64,000 nucleotides of DNA from Pseudomonas sp. PDNC002 (GCF_016919445.1 NZ_CP070356.1:503501-567500), one strand, 5' to 3'; shown: positions 33,088 through 44,479, counted from the stretch's first letter. Made by a program: numbers and translations. Notes: a model not told the origin generated them from the sequence alone.

Positions 33088-35529
33088 ATGCGCCTGCTGA
33101 AGTTTTTGTGGTGGACCTGCGTCACCATTATTTGTGGATTGCTGCTCAGTTTCAGCGGCGCCTATCTGTACCTCAGCCCGAACCTCCCGTCCGTGGAGGC
33201 CTTGCGCAATGTGCGGCTGCAGATGCCGTTGCGCGTGTACAGCAGTGATAACAAATTGATAGCAGAGTTTGGCGAGATGCGCCGAACGCCGATTCGATTT
33301 GCTGAAATCCCCCCGGATTTCACTCACGCACTGTTATCGGCTGAAGATGACAATTTCGCCAACCATTATGGCGTCGACGTTAAGAGCCTGATGCGTGCTG
33401 CCGCGCAATTATTGAAGACAGGCCACATCCAAACCGGTGGCAGCACCATCACCATGCAGGTGGCGAAGAACTACTTCCTCACCAACGAGCGTAGTTTCTC
33501 CCGCAAGATCAATGAGATATTGCTCGCCCTGCAGATCGAGCGCTCGCTCACCAAGGACGAGATCCTCGAGCTCTACGTCAACAAGATCTACCTGGGCAAC
33601 CGCGCCTATGGCGTGGAAGCCGCCGCTCAAGTCTATTACGGCAAATCCATCAAGGACTTGAGCCTGGCCCAGATGGCGATGATCGCCGGCCTGCCCAAGG
33701 CGCCCTCGCGCTACAACCCGCTGGCCAACGCAGCACGCAGCCTGGAGCGCCGTAACTGGATCCTCGAGCGCATGCTCAAGCTTGGATTCATCGATCAGCC
33801 GCGCTACGAGGCAGCGATCAAGGAGCCCGTAGGCGCGTCCTACCACGTCCAGACACCGGAACTGGCCGCCCCCTACATTGCCGAGATGGCCCGCGCCGAG
33901 CTGGTCGGACGCTTCGGCGGGGACGCCTACACCGAGGGTTATCGCGTCTACACCACCGTGCGCAGTGATCTGCAGGAAGACGCGAACACCGCCCTGCGCG
34001 AAGGTCTGCAGGACTATGATCAGCGCCACGGTTATCGGGGCCCCGAAACCCGACTGCCGGGCAAAACTCGCGACGCATGGCGCCAGGCCATTGCCCAGCA
34101 ACGTCCGCTGGGCGGCCTCGAACCGGCCATCGTCACCCAGGTCGAGAAGAGCGGCGCCATGGTGATGACCCGCGACGGCAAGGAAGAAGCGCTGAGCTGG
34201 GACGGCATGAAGTGGGCCCGCCCCTATCTGAGCAACAACAGCATGGGCCGCATGCCGAGCCAGCCCAGCGATGTGGTGCAGGCCGGTGATGTGATCCGTG
34301 TGCAGCGCCGCGACGATGGGTCGCTGCGCTTGACCCAGGTGCCGGCGGCTCAAAGCGCGCTGGTCTCGCTCAATCCGCAGGACGGCGCGATCATGGCGCT
34401 GGTCGGCGGTTTCTCCTTCGAGCAGAGCAACTACAACCGCGCGACCCAGGCCCGTCGTCAGCCCGGCTCCAGCTTCAAGCCGTTCATCTACAGCTGCGCA
34501 CTGGACAACGGCTTCACCGCCGCCTCGCTGATCAACGACGCCCCGGTGGTGTTCTACGACGAATACCTCGACAAGGTATGGCGGCCGAAGAACGACACCA
34601 ACACCTTCCTCGGCCCGATCCCCATGCGCGAGGCGCTGTACAAGTCGCGCAACATGGTGTCGATCCGCATCCTGCAGGCGCTGGGCGTCGATCGCGCGCG
34701 CAATTGCATCAGCAAGTTCGGCCTGAACAAGGATGACCTGCCGCCGAACCTGTCCATGGCCCTGGGCACCGCGACCCTGACTCCGATGGAGATCGCCAGC
34801 GCCTGGACCGTCTTCGCCAATGGCGGGTTCAAGGTCTCGCCCTATGTCGTCGAGCGCATCGAAAGCCGCGACGGCCAGGTGCTCTACCAGGCCAACCCGC
34901 CGCGCGTGCCCAACGATGACGAGCAACTGGACCCGGCCGCCCAGGCACAAGCCCAGCCGGCCAGCACCAACGCCTTCGGCAATGACGATCCGGGCCAGGC
35001 CAAGACCACCATCGAGCCGGCCGCCGCCGAGCGTGTCATCGACGCCCGCACCGCCTACATCATGACCAGCATGCTGCAGGACGTGATCAAGCGCGGCACC
35101 GGTCGCCGGGCCCTGGCGCTCAAGCGCGACGACCTGGCCGGCAAGACCGGCACGACCAACGAATCGAAGGACGCCTGGTTCTCCGGCTTCAACGCCGACT
35201 ACATGACCACCGTCTGGGTCGGCTTCGACCAGCCGGAAAGCCTCGGTCGTGCGGAATACGGCGGCAACGTCGCATTGCCGATCTGGATGCGTTACATGGG
35301 GGCCGCGCTGAAGGACAAGCCGTCGCACCTGCTGCCCGAGCCAGCCGGCATGGTCAGCTTGCGCATCGACCCGGTCACTGGCCGAGCTGCACCGCCTGGA
35401 ACACCGGGCGCCTACTTCGAACTGTTCAAGAACGAGGACACGCCGCCGTCCATGAGCGAGCTGGCACCTGGCAGCGCCCCTGGCAGTGGCATGCCGGCGG
35501 AGGAAGAAGCGCCGATCGATCTGTTCTGA
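33088..35529 (+). CDS. ponA: Penicillin-binding protein 1A (bifunctional transglycosylase/transpeptidase)
   Basis: An 813-residue class A PBP. After an N-terminal membrane anchor (about 8-28) the glycosyltransferase domain has SAEDDNFANHYGVD (catalytic Glu), GGSTITMQVAKNYFL and ERSLTKDEILELYVNKIYLGN. An OB-like insert follows, then the transpeptidase domain with PGSSFKPF (Ser of SxxK), SRN in YKSRNMVS and KTG in LAGKTGTTN. It polymerises and cross-links peptidoglycan. The C-terminal tail is Pro/Gly/Glu-rich. Divergent from pilM, as in P. aeruginosa. Confidence 0.95.
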   Translation: MRLLKFLWWTCVTIICGLLLSFSGAYLYLSPNLPSVEALRNVRLQMPLRVYSSDNKLIAEFGEMRRTPIRFAEIPPDFTHALLSAEDDNFANHYGVDVKSLMRAAAQLLKTGHIQTGGSTITMQVAKNYFLTNERSFSRKINEILLALQIERSLTKDEILELYVNKIYLGNRAYGVEAAAQVYYGKSIKDLSLAQMAMIAGLPKAPSRYNPLANAARSLERRNWILERMLKLGFIDQPRYEAAIKEPVGASYHVQTPELAAPYIAEMARAELVGRFGGDAYTEGYRVYTTVRSDLQEDANTALREGLQDYDQRHGYRGPETRLPGKTRDAWRQAIAQQRPLGGLEPAIVTQVEKSGAMVMTRDGKEEALSWDGMKWARPYLSNNSMGRMPSQPSDVVQAGDVIRVQRRDDGSLRLTQVPAAQSALVSLNPQDGAIMALVGGFSFEQSNYNRATQARRQPGSSFKPFIYSCALDNGFTAASLINDAPVVFYDEYLDKVWRPKNDTNTFLGPIPMREALYKSRNMVSIRILQALGVDRARNCISKFGLNKDDLPPNLSMALGTATLTPMEIASAWTVFANGGFKVSPYVVERIESRDGQVLYQANPPRVPNDDEQLDPAAQAQAQPASTNAFGNDDPGQAKTTIEPAAAERVIDARTAYIMTSMLQDVIKRGTGRRALALKRDDLAGKTGTTNESKDAWFSGFNADYMTTVWVGFDQPESLGRAEYGGNVALPIWMRYMGAALKDKPSHLLPEPAGMVSLRIDPVTGRAAPPGTPGAYFELFKNEDTPPSMSELAPGSAPGSGMPAEEEAPIDLF

Positions 35530-35530
35530 C

Positions 35531-35563
35531 CAAAAGGCCCCTCGTAGAGGGGCCTTTTCTTTT
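35531..35563 (+). terminator. Intrinsic terminator after ponA
   Basis: CAAAAGGCCCCTC-GTA-GAGGGGCCTTTTCTTTT, immediately after the ponA stop. Confidence 0.9.
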
Positions 35564-35717
35564 CACGCACGAATGCCAAGGAATGATTCTCAACAAAATC
35601 ATGGCATTTAGCCAAATCATTGATTAACCTGACGTTTGCAGCGGCGAACAACCCCGGACCTCCGACCCCATCCGGCGCGTCAGGGGCTTCCCGCAGCAAC
35701 GTCTCCAGGACCTCCCT

Positions 35718-36185
35718 ATGCTGCGCATCCTGCTTGGCTGGCTGTTCTGTCTACTTGCTCTCCTGCTCGCAGCCCCGCTGCTGCGCCTGCTGGCACAACC
35801 TCGTCAGCTCGCCCCCGCTCCCGACCTTGTGTATCTCGACCAGTTTCTCTCCGCGCTGATTGCCAGCGCAGGCCTGGCGGGGCTGCTGATCGCGTTCCTG
35901 CTTCGCCTGGCGGGTAGGGTTTCGGTAGCGCTCCTGCTGCTCGCACCGGCGATGACGCTTTGCGCCTGGCACCTGACCCACACGCACCTTGGCCCGGTGT
36001 CCCCCACCTCGGAGCAATACCGGCTGCTGTTGGCAGGGCTGGCGCTCTACGCGCTGGTGCTGGCGGGTATCAATTGGCTGAACCGCGGAGAGAGCGGGCC
36101 GCGCACCGTCCTTCGCTATCTGGGCCTGGCATCTCTGCTGCCCTGGAGCCTCGGCCTGCTCTACCTGGGGCGTCTGTACTACTGA
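35718..36185 (+). CDS. Small membrane protein of unknown function
   Basis: A 155-residue, strongly hydrophobic protein with four to five membrane segments, rich in Leu and Ala, and no recognisable motif. AGGA at 35706-35709 precedes the ATG. Its last 7 nt overlap the convergent end of the metallopeptidase gene. A 154-bp AT-rich stretch after the ponA terminator (35564-35717) would hold its promoter. The amino acid pattern supports a real gene, but I do not recognise the family. Confidence 0.6.
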   Translation: MLRILLGWLFCLLALLLAAPLLRLLAQPRQLAPAPDLVYLDQFLSALIASAGLAGLLIAFLLRLAGRVSVALLLLAPAMTLCAWHLTHTHLGPVSPTSEQYRLLLAGLALYALVLAGINWLNRGESGPRTVLRYLGLASLLPWSLGLLYLGRLYY

Positions 36186-36673
36186 GGCAGATCGCGCCAG
36201 GTCAGGTAGACGCGCAGGTCGAACTCCAGCTGGTGATAGCCAGGCAACATGTGCTCGCAGAGCTGGTAGAACGCCTTGCTGTGATCGCGTTCTTTCAGAT
36301 GCGCCAGTTCGTGAACCACGATCATCTGCAGGAACTCAGGCGCGGCGTCCTTGAAGAGCGAGGCGACGCGGATTTCCTTCTTCGCCTTGAGCTTGCCGCC
36401 CTGCACGCGAGAGATCGCGGTGTTCAGGCCAAGCGCCCGCTGTACCACGTCCAGCTTGTTGTCGTAGAGCACCTTGTCCACCGCCGGCGCGGTACGCATG
36501 TACTGCTGCTTGAGGTCCATGGCGTAGCCGTACAGCGCCTTGTCGCTCTGCACATCGTGGCGGCCGGGATAGCGGCGCTCCAGGTACTCGCCGAGGCGGT
36601 CCTGCTCGATGAGCTGGCGCACCTGGTCCTGGAGCTGTGGAGGATAGGCCTGGAGATAGCGAAGCGGCTGCAT
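36179..36673 (-). CDS. YgjP-like zinc metallopeptidase domain protein
   Basis: A 164-residue protein of the YgjP/DUF45 family. The zinc site is HELAHLKERDHSKAFY (HExxH at 121-125 with a third His at 131), as in WLM-like gluzincins. The N-terminal region is helical (LQDQVRQLIEQDRLGEYLERRYP). Cellular substrate unknown. The ATG at 36673 is the only sensible start. Confidence 0.8.
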   Translation of the reverse strand: MQPLRYLQAYPPQLQDQVRQLIEQDRLGEYLERRYPGRHDVQSDKALYGYAMDLKQQYMRTAPAVDKVLYDNKLDVVQRALGLNTAISRVQGGKLKAKKEIRVASLFKDAAPEFLQMIVVHELAHLKERDHSKAFYQLCEHMLPGYHQLEFDLRVYLTWRDLPQ

Positions 36674-36722
36674 GGGGAACGACTGGCGGATGAACTGGAC
36701 GCCAGTCTACCCCATTCGCGCT

Positions 36723-37493
36723 TCACCCTAATGCGCGGGTGCTGTACGCCTCGGTACGGTACGGCACCGCTACCTCGCTCCGCCCCTTGAGGTCCGGGTG
36801 GCTGGCAATAAGCTCACGCAACTGTTCGGCGACACGTTGCTTCTGCTCCTCCGGCAACGCGGCGATGAAGCTCACCGAGAGCACCCGCGCGACAATCACC
36901 TGCTCCGGCGGCCCCACGTGCTGGTAGCTGAATTCGCGCAGGCGCAACGGCTCGAAGCGCGCGCCGGAAAAGGCCTGGCGCCATAGCCCGGTGTGGAAGC
37001 GTGGCGTGCTGCCCTCGTAGCGTTCGACGATGCGCGTCATTTCGACCACCCAGTCGACGCTTTCGTCGCGCACGTTCCAGACCAGCCCAAGATGACCGCC
37101 GGGACGCAGGACGCGATGGATCTCGTGCAGCGAGCGCTCGTTGGCAAACCAGTGGAAGGCCTGGGCGCAGGTGAGTGCATCGATGCTCTGCGCGGCCAGC
37201 GGCATGGCCTGGGCGGTCCCGTGGAGCACCTTGGCACCGGGCAGTTTCTCGCTCAATTGTTCACGCATCGCCGCCACCGGCTCGATGGCTGTCACTTGCG
37301 CGCCGGTGCGCATCAGCAGCGCAGTGAACTTGCCGGTGCCGGCACCGAGGTCGACGACCTCTTTTCCGGCTCCGATATCCAGCTCTCCGCCGAGCCAGCC
37401 CAGCAGTTCCTCGGGATAATCGGGCCGACCGAGGGAGTAGGTTTTCGCTTCGCGGGAAAAGCCTTCCTGCGCACTGCCGTGTACATCCGTCAT
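36723..37493 (-). CDS. Class I SAM-dependent methyltransferase (type 11)
   Basis: A 256-residue methyltransferase. Motif I VVDLGAGTGKFT (about 46-57), acidic end of strand 2 (VTAIEPVAAM), and the post-motif ALTCAQAFHWFANERSLHEIHRVLRPGG. The family covers small-molecule methylation; substrate unknown. Start is the ATG at 37493 (MTDVHGSAQEGFSREA); upstream in-frame sequence is Arg/Ser-rich and looks non-coding. Confidence 0.82.
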   Translation of the reverse strand: MTDVHGSAQEGFSREAKTYSLGRPDYPEELLGWLGGELDIGAGKEVVDLGAGTGKFTALLMRTGAQVTAIEPVAAMREQLSEKLPGAKVLHGTAQAMPLAAQSIDALTCAQAFHWFANERSLHEIHRVLRPGGHLGLVWNVRDESVDWVVEMTRIVERYEGSTPRFHTGLWRQAFSGARFEPLRLREFSYQHVGPPEQVIVARVLSVSFIAALPEEQKQRVAEQLRELIASHPDLKGRSEVAVPYRTEAYSTRALG

Positions 37494-37530
37494 CGTGCCT
37501 CCAGATTCCGGCCGGCCCGAGCACCAGCGC

Positions 37531-37944
37531 TCAGCGGAACCGGCAGGTGTTTCCGTCAAGATAACTACGGTAGCAGCTGAGCAGGCGCGATTCCTTGATA
37601 CGACAGCGTTTCTGTCGGCACTCGCTGGAAAACTCGAAACGGCCGCCGTCCGGATCGGCCAACTGGATGCGGATCGCCGGCCAGCCCTTCTTCGGTGCCT
37701 TCTCCGGGGTGCTGAGCACGCGGTTTTCATTTTCCACCAGCGCGGCGCCCGCCTCGGCGTAATCGAAGACGAACAGCAGGGTGCGCGAGGTCTTCAGCGT
37801 GCACTCCTGGTGCGTCAGGCAATTCTGCGCGTCCACGGGCAACTCCACAGGCGGCTTGGGCGGTGGCGCGGGCGGCTGTGCCGGGCGCAGCGAGCAACCC
37901 TCGAGAAGCGCCAGCAGCAAGACGGAAAACAAGGCACGCAGCAT
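37531..37944 (-). CDS. Small lipoprotein, hypothetical (downstream of fba)
   Basis: A 137-residue lipoprotein (signal ending LLEGC), then a Pro-rich linker and a cysteine-rich domain (NCLTHQECTLKTSRT, CRQKRCRIKESRLLSCYRS, GNTCRFR: about seven Cys). The spacing suggests disulfides in the periplasm. Unrecognised family, but its place beside fba matches a lipoprotein-like gene next to the aldolase gene in P. aeruginosa. Confidence 0.68.
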   Translation of the reverse strand: MLRALFSVLLLALLEGCSLRPAQPPAPPPKPPVELPVDAQNCLTHQECTLKTSRTLLFVFDYAEAGAALVENENRVLSTPEKAPKKGWPAIRIQLADPDGGRFEFSSECRQKRCRIKESRLLSCYRSYLDGNTCRFR

Positions 37945-37968
37945 CGGCGATTTCCTTCTGGCGGATAC

Positions 37969-37997
37969 GAAAGAGCCCCGCAGGGCGGGGCTCTTCA
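37969..37997 (-). terminator. Intrinsic terminator after fba
   Basis: GAAAGAGCCCCGC-AGG-GCGGGGCTCTTC: GC stem with short A and T flanks, 42 nt past the fba stop on the minus strand. Confidence 0.8.
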
Positions 37998-38038
37998 GCT
38001 CTTCAGAAACAGAGCGAGAGCGGGAACCTGGCTCGAGA

Positions 38039-39103
38039 TCAGTTGACCTTCGACACCAGCTCACCCTTGGCGTAACGCTGGAACATGCCTTCCAGGGAGA
38101 TCGGCTTGATCTTCGAGGCATGGCCGGCGGTGCCGAAGGCTTCGTAGCGAGCGATGCAGATATCACGCATGGCGACGATGGTCTTGGCGAAGAACTTGCG
38201 CGGGTCGAACTCGCTCGGCTGCTCGGCCATCATGCGGCGGATGGCGCCGGTGGAGGCCAGGCGCAGGTCGGTGTCGATGTTGACCTTGCGCACGCCGTGC
38301 TTGATACCTTCGACGATTTCCTCGACCGGCACACCGTAGGTTTCCTTGATGTCGCCGCCGAACTCGTTGATCACCTTCAGCCACTCTTGCGGCACCGAGG
38401 AGGAGCCGTGCATCACCAGGTGGGTGTTGGGGATACGCTTGTGGATTTCCTTGATGCGCTCGATGGAAAGCACGTCGCCGGTCGGCGGTTTGGTGAACTT
38501 GTAGGCGCCGTGGCTGGTGCCGATGGCGATGGCCAGGGCGTCGACCTGGGTCTTCTTGACGAAGTCCGCAGCTTCTTCCGGGTCGGTCAGCAGCTGGCTG
38601 TGGTCCAGCACGCCTTCGGCGCCAACGCCGTCTTCTTCGCCGGCCATGCCGGTTTCCAGGGAGCCCAGGCAGCCCAGCTCACCTTCCACGGATACGCCGC
38701 AGGCGTGGGCGAAGGCAACGGTCTGCTGGGTCACGCGGACGTTGTACTCGTAGTCGGCCGGGGTCTTGCCGTCTTCCTTCAGCGAGCCGTCCATCATTAC
38801 CGAGCTGAAGCCCAGCTGGATGGAGCGCTGGCAGACGTCAGGGCTGGTGCCGTGGTCCTGGTGCATGCACACCGGGATGTGCGGGAACTCTTCGATGGCC
38901 GCGAGGATCAGGTGGCGCAGGAAAGGCGCACCGGCGTATTTGCGCGCACCGGCGGAGGCCTGCACGATCACCGGAGAATCGGTCTTGTCGGCCGCTTCCA
39001 TGATGGCGCGCATCTGCTCGAGGTTGTTGACGTTGAAAGCCGGAACGCCGTAGCCGAACTCGGCGGCGTGGTCCAGCATTTGGCGCATGCTGATGAGTGC
39101 CAT
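38039..39103 (-). CDS. fba: Fructose-bisphosphate aldolase, class II
   Basis: A 354-residue zinc-dependent aldolase, splitting or forming fructose-1,6-bisphosphate in gluconeogenesis and glycolysis. Zinc and substrate residues are in [49 protein letters not shown] and [11 protein letters not shown]. Length fits the Calvin-cycle-type class II group used by Pseudomonas. It follows pgk in the same direction, with two small lipoprotein genes in between. Confidence 0.95.
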   Translation of the reverse strand: MALISMRQMLDHAAEFGYGVPAFNVNNLEQMRAIMEAADKTDSPVIVQASAGARKYAGAPFLRHLILAAIEEFPHIPVCMHQDHGTSPDVCQRSIQLGFSSVMMDGSLKEDGKTPADYEYNVRVTQQTVAFAHACGVSVEGELGCLGSLETGMAGEEDGVGAEGVLDHSQLLTDPEEAADFVKKTQVDALAIAIGTSHGAYKFTKPPTGDVLSIERIKEIHKRIPNTHLVMHGSSSVPQEWLKVINEFGGDIKETYGVPVEEIVEGIKHGVRKVNIDTDLRLASTGAIRRMMAEQPSEFDPRKFFAKTIVAMRDICIARYEAFGTAGHASKIKPISLEGMFQRYAKGELVSKVN

Positions 39104-39144
39104 GGTTTTCGCTTCTCCCAGAAGTCGGGCTCAATTACATAATT

Positions 39145-39171
39145 TGAAAGCCTGCCGTAGGGGCAGGCGCT
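39145..39171 (-). terminator. Terminator-like hairpin after the MliC-like lipoprotein
   Basis: GCCTGCC-GTAGG-GGCAGGC (39151-39169) followed on the minus strand by TTTCAAATT. The T-tract is short. It sits just upstream of the fba start, so fba probably has its own promoter. Confidence 0.6.
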
Positions 39172-39207
39172 GTTCAAGTCTTCCGGCAGATGCCGGACAG
39201 TCGGCGC

Positions 39208-39546
39208 TCAGCGCGCCTTGCAACCACGGCCAATGAGGTCGTTGCTCTCGACCCAGTAGACCAGGCCCTGGTCGCCTTTGATGCTCAATCCGATCAGCCC
39301 GTCGCTATAGAAAGCGCCGGAGCCGCCGGGTTCCTCCTCCAGGTGATGCACCACGTCATCCTCGCCCAGGCGCAGATCGACAACCGCCTTGCTGGGGTCG
39401 ACATAACGCCACAGCACTTCGGCCTGACTGTCGCAAACCCAGTGGTTCCAACCACCCTTCTCAGCGGACTTGCCGTCGGGCGACGAGTGGCTGGAGCAGC
39501 CTGCCACCAGCGCGAACGCCAGCGCGGGGACGAAATAACGAAGCAT
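39208..39546 (-). CDS. MliC-like lipoprotein (putative lysozyme-inhibitor fold)
   Basis: A 112-residue lipoprotein (LVAGC lipobox). The mature domain has the MliC/PliC layout: WVCDSQAEVLWRYVD, a beta-strand VVDLRLGEDDVVHHLEEE, SGAFYSDGLIGLSIKGDQGLVYWVE, and a C-terminal GRGCKAR, with the two Cys likely bonded. MliC proteins inhibit c-type lysozyme in the envelope; activity here is a guess from fold. Start ATG at 39546 from the signal peptide. Confidence 0.65.
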   Translation of the reverse strand: MLRYFVPALAFALVAGCSSHSSPDGKSAEKGGWNHWVCDSQAEVLWRYVDPSKAVVDLRLGEDDVVHHLEEEPGGSGAFYSDGLIGLSIKGDQGLVYWVESNDLIGRGCKAR

Positions 39547-39688
39547 CGGGCGATTCTCCATTCGGGCGGACGCGCCGCCAGATATCCAATGCACCAGATT
39601 GCCCGTCCCGCCACAGGAACGCCAGTGCCGCCGGCGCTTCCACGCCGACGACACCACGGGATCGTGAACCCGACCGGTCAGTGGTTGC

Positions 39689-39883
39689 TCAAGGGCAATT
39701 CACTGGTTTCTGGTCGGGCGTCGGATCGCCGCTGCTCTGGCTTTCCACCCGCTCGCGGTTCTGGTCAGAAGGCACCATGACCGCGGGCGGGCTCATCACT
39801 TCACAGGTACTGGGAGAACCGCCGCCACCGGCGCATCCCACCAGAACCAGGCAAAACGACAACAAGGGCGTGACAGCTCGCAT
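39689..39883 (-). CDS. Very small lipoprotein, hypothetical
   Basis: A 64-residue predicted lipoprotein: signal MRAVTPLLSFCLVLVGC, then a Gly-rich and Pro/Ser/Gln-rich unstructured tail with two more Cys. It lies 75 nt downstream of pgk. No known family; the clean lipobox and the position of a matching small gene beside pgk in P. aeruginosa support it. Confidence 0.6.
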   Translation of the reverse strand: MRAVTPLLSFCLVLVGCAGGGGSPSTCEVMSPPAVMVPSDQNRERVESQSSGDPTPDQKPVNCP

Positions 39884-39958
39884 GACCTTTCTCCTTGGCA
39901 TCCGTACAAGGCTTGAGACCCGAGGATGCCGGAGAGGTTTGCTTTACCGTCGCGCTCC

Positions 39959-41122
39959 TCAGGCCTTGGCGCGCTGTTCCAGCACTTCCACGGCCGGCAG
40001 GACCTTGCCCTCGACGAACTCGAGGAAGGCGCCACCACCGGTGGAAATGTAGGAGATCTGCTCGCCGATGCCGTACTTGTCGATGGCAGCCAGGGTGTCG
40101 CCACCGCCGGCGATGCTGAAGGCAGAGCCTTCGGCGATGGCCTTGGCCAGGGTCTTGGTGCCTTCGCCGAACTGGTCGAACTCGAACACGCCGACCGGAC
40201 CGTTCCACAGGATGGTCTTGGAGGTCTTCAGCAGCTCGGCGAACTGGGCGGCGGTCTTCGGGCCGATATCCAGGATCATGTCGTCGTCAGCCACGTCAGC
40301 GATGTCCTTGACGGTGGCAACAGCGGTCTCGGCGAATTCCTTGGCGACTACGACGTCGACCGGCAGCGGCACGCTGACCTTGGCGGCGATGGCCTTGGCG
40401 GTGTCGACCAGGTCGGCTTCGTACAGCGACTTGCCGACTTTGTGGCCCGCTGCGGCGAGGAAGGTGTTGGCGATGCCGCCGCCGACGATCAGTTGGTCGC
40501 AGATCAGCGCCAGGCTGTTCAGCACGTCGAGCTTGGTGGACACCTTGGAGCCGGCGACGATGGCCGCCATCGGGCGGGCCGGGTTGCCCAGGGCCTTGCC
40601 CAGGGCTTCCAGCTCGGCGGCCAGCAGTGGGCCGGCCGCGGCGACCTTGGCGAACTTGGCCACCCCGTGGGTCGAGCCCTCGGCGCGGTGGGCGGTGCCG
40701 AAGGCGTCCATGACGAATACATCGCACAGGGCGGCGTATTGCTGGGCCAGCTCGTCGGCGTTCTTTTTCTCGCCCTTGTTGAAGCGCACGTTTTCGAACA
40801 GCACGACTTCACGCGGCTTCACGTCGACGCCACCCAGGTAGTCCTTGACCAGCGGCACGGCGCGGCCCAGGGCCTTGGACAGGTAATCGGCGACCGGCTG
40901 CAGGCTGTTCTCCTCGGAGAACTCGCCTTCGGTCGGGCGGCCCAGGTGCGAGCAGACCATTACTGCCGCGCCCTTCTCCAGGGCCAGCTTGATGGTCGGC
41001 AGCGAAGCCAGGATGCGCGCGTCGCTCTTGACCACACCGTCCTTCACCGGAACGTTGAGGTCTTCGCGGATCAGTACGCGCTTACCTTGGAGGTCGAGGT
41101 CGGTCATCTTCAACACGGTCAT
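39959..41122 (-). CDS. pgk: Phosphoglycerate kinase
   Basis: A 387-residue PGK. The N-domain has [14 protein letters not shown] and SHLGRPTEG; the C-domain has the nucleotide-binding [28 protein letters not shown] and [14 protein letters not shown]. It transfers phosphate between 1,3-bisphosphoglycerate and ADP. 28 nt after epd in one operon. Confidence 0.96.
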   Translation of the reverse strand: MTVLKMTDLDLQGKRVLIREDLNVPVKDGVVKSDARILASLPTIKLALEKGAAVMVCSHLGRPTEGEFSEENSLQPVADYLSKALGRAVPLVKDYLGGVDVKPREVVLFENVRFNKGEKKNADELAQQYAALCDVFVMDAFGTAHRAEGSTHGVAKFAKVAAAGPLLAAELEALGKALGNPARPMAAIVAGSKVSTKLDVLNSLALICDQLIVGGGIANTFLAAAGHKVGKSLYEADLVDTAKAIAAKVSVPLPVDVVVAKEFAETAVATVKDIADVADDDMILDIGPKTAAQFAELLKTSKTILWNGPVGVFEFDQFGEGTKTLAKAIAEGSAFSIAGGGDTLAAIDKYGIGEQISYISTGGGAFLEFVEGKVLPAVEVLEQRAKA

Positions 41123-41150
41123 GACAGTCAGTCCTGTAGGGGCTGTTTGA

Positions 41151-42197
41151 TTAACGTTCGGTAGCGGCGACCTGCAGGAAGTGCCCTGCAGTGTCGAGCA
41201 TGCGGTTGGCGAACCCCCACTCGTTGTCGAACCAGGCCAGCACGTTCACCAGGCGGGGGCCGGAAACGCGGGTCTGGCTGCCATCGACGATGGCCGAGTG
41301 TGGGTCATGGTTGAAATCGCAGCTGGCGTGGGGCAGCTCGGTGTACGCCAGCAGGCCTTTCAGCGGGCCCTCGGTGGCGGCCTGGCGCAGCACGCGGTTG
41401 ATCTCCTCGGCAGACGTATCGCGGGAGACCTGCAGGGTGATGTCCAGGGCCGAGACGTTCACCGTCGGCACCCGAATGGCTTTGGCCTGGATTCGCCCGG
41501 CGAGTTCCGGCAGCAGGCGTTCGATGCCCCGCGCCAGCCCCGTGGACACCGGGATCACCGACTGGAAGGCCGAGCGCGTGCGACGCAGGTCTTCGTGGTG
41601 GTAGGCGTCGATCACCGGCTGGTCGTTCATCGCCGAGTGGATGGTGGTGATCGAGACGTACTCGATGCCCACCGCCTCGTTCAGCAACTTGAGCAACGGC
41701 ACGCTGCAGTTGGTGGTGCAGGAGGCGTTGGACACCAGCGTTTCGGCGCCGGAGAGGCCCTGCTGGTTGATCCCGAAGACCACGGTGGCGTCGATGTCCG
41801 CCTCGCTGGCCATCGGTTGGGAGAACAGCACCCGCGGTGCGCCGGCCGCAAGGAAGCGTTCGCCATCGGCGCGGGTGTTGTAGACGCCGGAACATTCCAG
41901 CACCAGGTCGACGTCCAGGGCGCGCCAGTCGATGGCCTCGGGTTCGGCTTCGCGGAACACCTTCACGCAATCGGCGCCGACGTGCAGGCAGCCATCGGCG
42001 ACGCTCACCTCGCCGGGGAAGCGGCCGTGGGTGGAGTCGAAACGGGTGAGGTATTCCAGGCTGGCGAGGTCCGCCAGGTCGTTCAGGGCAACGATGGAGA
42101 AACCGGCCTTGGCTCCGCGCTCGTGCAGGGCACGGAACACGCAGCGGCCGATGCGGCCGTAGCCGTTGAGGGCAACTCGGTAAGGGCGCTTGGACAT
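41151..42197 (-). CDS. epd: Erythrose-4-phosphate dehydrogenase (GapB/Epd)
   Basis: A 348-residue GAPDH-fold enzyme. NAD-binding NGYGRIGR at 10-17; catalytic Cys in [10 protein letters not shown]; catalytic His in [11 protein letters not shown]. The epd-pgk-fba order and the neighbouring tkt gene point to D-erythrose-4-phosphate dehydrogenase (pyridoxal phosphate pathway) rather than glycolytic GAPDH; the two cannot be fully separated by sequence alone. 59 nt after tkt. Confidence 0.88.
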   Translation of the reverse strand: MSKRPYRVALNGYGRIGRCVFRALHERGAKAGFSIVALNDLADLASLEYLTRFDSTHGRFPGEVSVADGCLHVGADCVKVFREAEPEAIDWRALDVDLVLECSGVYNTRADGERFLAAGAPRVLFSQPMASEADIDATVVFGINQQGLSGAETLVSNASCTTNCSVPLLKLLNEAVGIEYVSITTIHSAMNDQPVIDAYHHEDLRRTRSAFQSVIPVSTGLARGIERLLPELAGRIQAKAIRVPTVNVSALDITLQVSRDTSAEEINRVLRQAATEGPLKGLLAYTELPHASCDFNHDPHSAIVDGSQTRVSGPRLVNVLAWFDNEWGFANRMLDTAGHFLQVAATER

Positions 42198-42256
42198 TGT
42201 TATCCCTTGGTGATCGCTGCCGGGGCGTGATGGGCCCCGGCAGGTTCAGGCGCTCG

Positions 42257-44254
<1,998 letters not shown>

Positions 44255-44299
44255 CGCTGAATCTCCTGCGGGGGCTGCTTCGAAAGATCGAAGGGAATG

Positions 44300-44330
44300 A
44301 AAAAAGGCCGGTATTTTCGCCCAGCCGGCC
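44300..44330 (-). terminator. Terminator-like hairpin inside the tkt leader (candidate attenuator)
   Basis: On the minus strand GGCCGG and CCGGCC (6 bp, all G/C) enclose a 13-nt loop and are followed by TTTTTT, 46 nt before the tkt ATG. A second hairpin, CTTCGA/TCGAAG at 44278-44293, lies between it and the ribosome site. It would end transcription before tkt unless opened. Confidence 0.55.
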
Positions 44331-44417
44331 CCCGCGGGGCAATGACAGATCGGCAGATGCCTGATGCAAGGCACCGGCTTGAGTCATCCGACTGGTCAAA
44401 AACCACTCATCAGCCAA

Positions 44418-44435
44418 TATCAAAACTTTTTGATA
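44418..44435. promoter_or_regulatory. SahR-type operator, TATCAAAA-CT-TTTTGATA
   Basis: Perfect 8-bp inverted arms with a 2-nt centre, 44 bp before the start of the ArsR/methyltransferase regulator gene. Regulators of this family (SahR) control methionine-cycle genes such as metK and usually their own gene; the motif assignment is inferred from its symmetry and place. Confidence 0.6.
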
Positions 44436-44441
44436 CAGCTA

Positions 44442-44470
44442 TTGCCCACCCCGAAACCCGCGACTAGACT
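44442..44470 (+). promoter_or_regulatory. Candidate promoter of the sahR-metK unit
   Basis: TTGCCC (44442-44447), 17-nt spacer, TAGACT (44465-44470). Predicted start near 44477, only about 3 nt before the ATG at 44480. No Shine-Dalgarno is seen, so the message may be leaderless. Confidence 0.4.
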
Positions 44471-44479
44471 GCGCGACCT

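Noticed and set aside
33409-35328. 639-codon minus-strand open frame inside ponA
   Set aside because: ponA has all PBP1A catalytic motifs in the opposite frame; this is a shadow.
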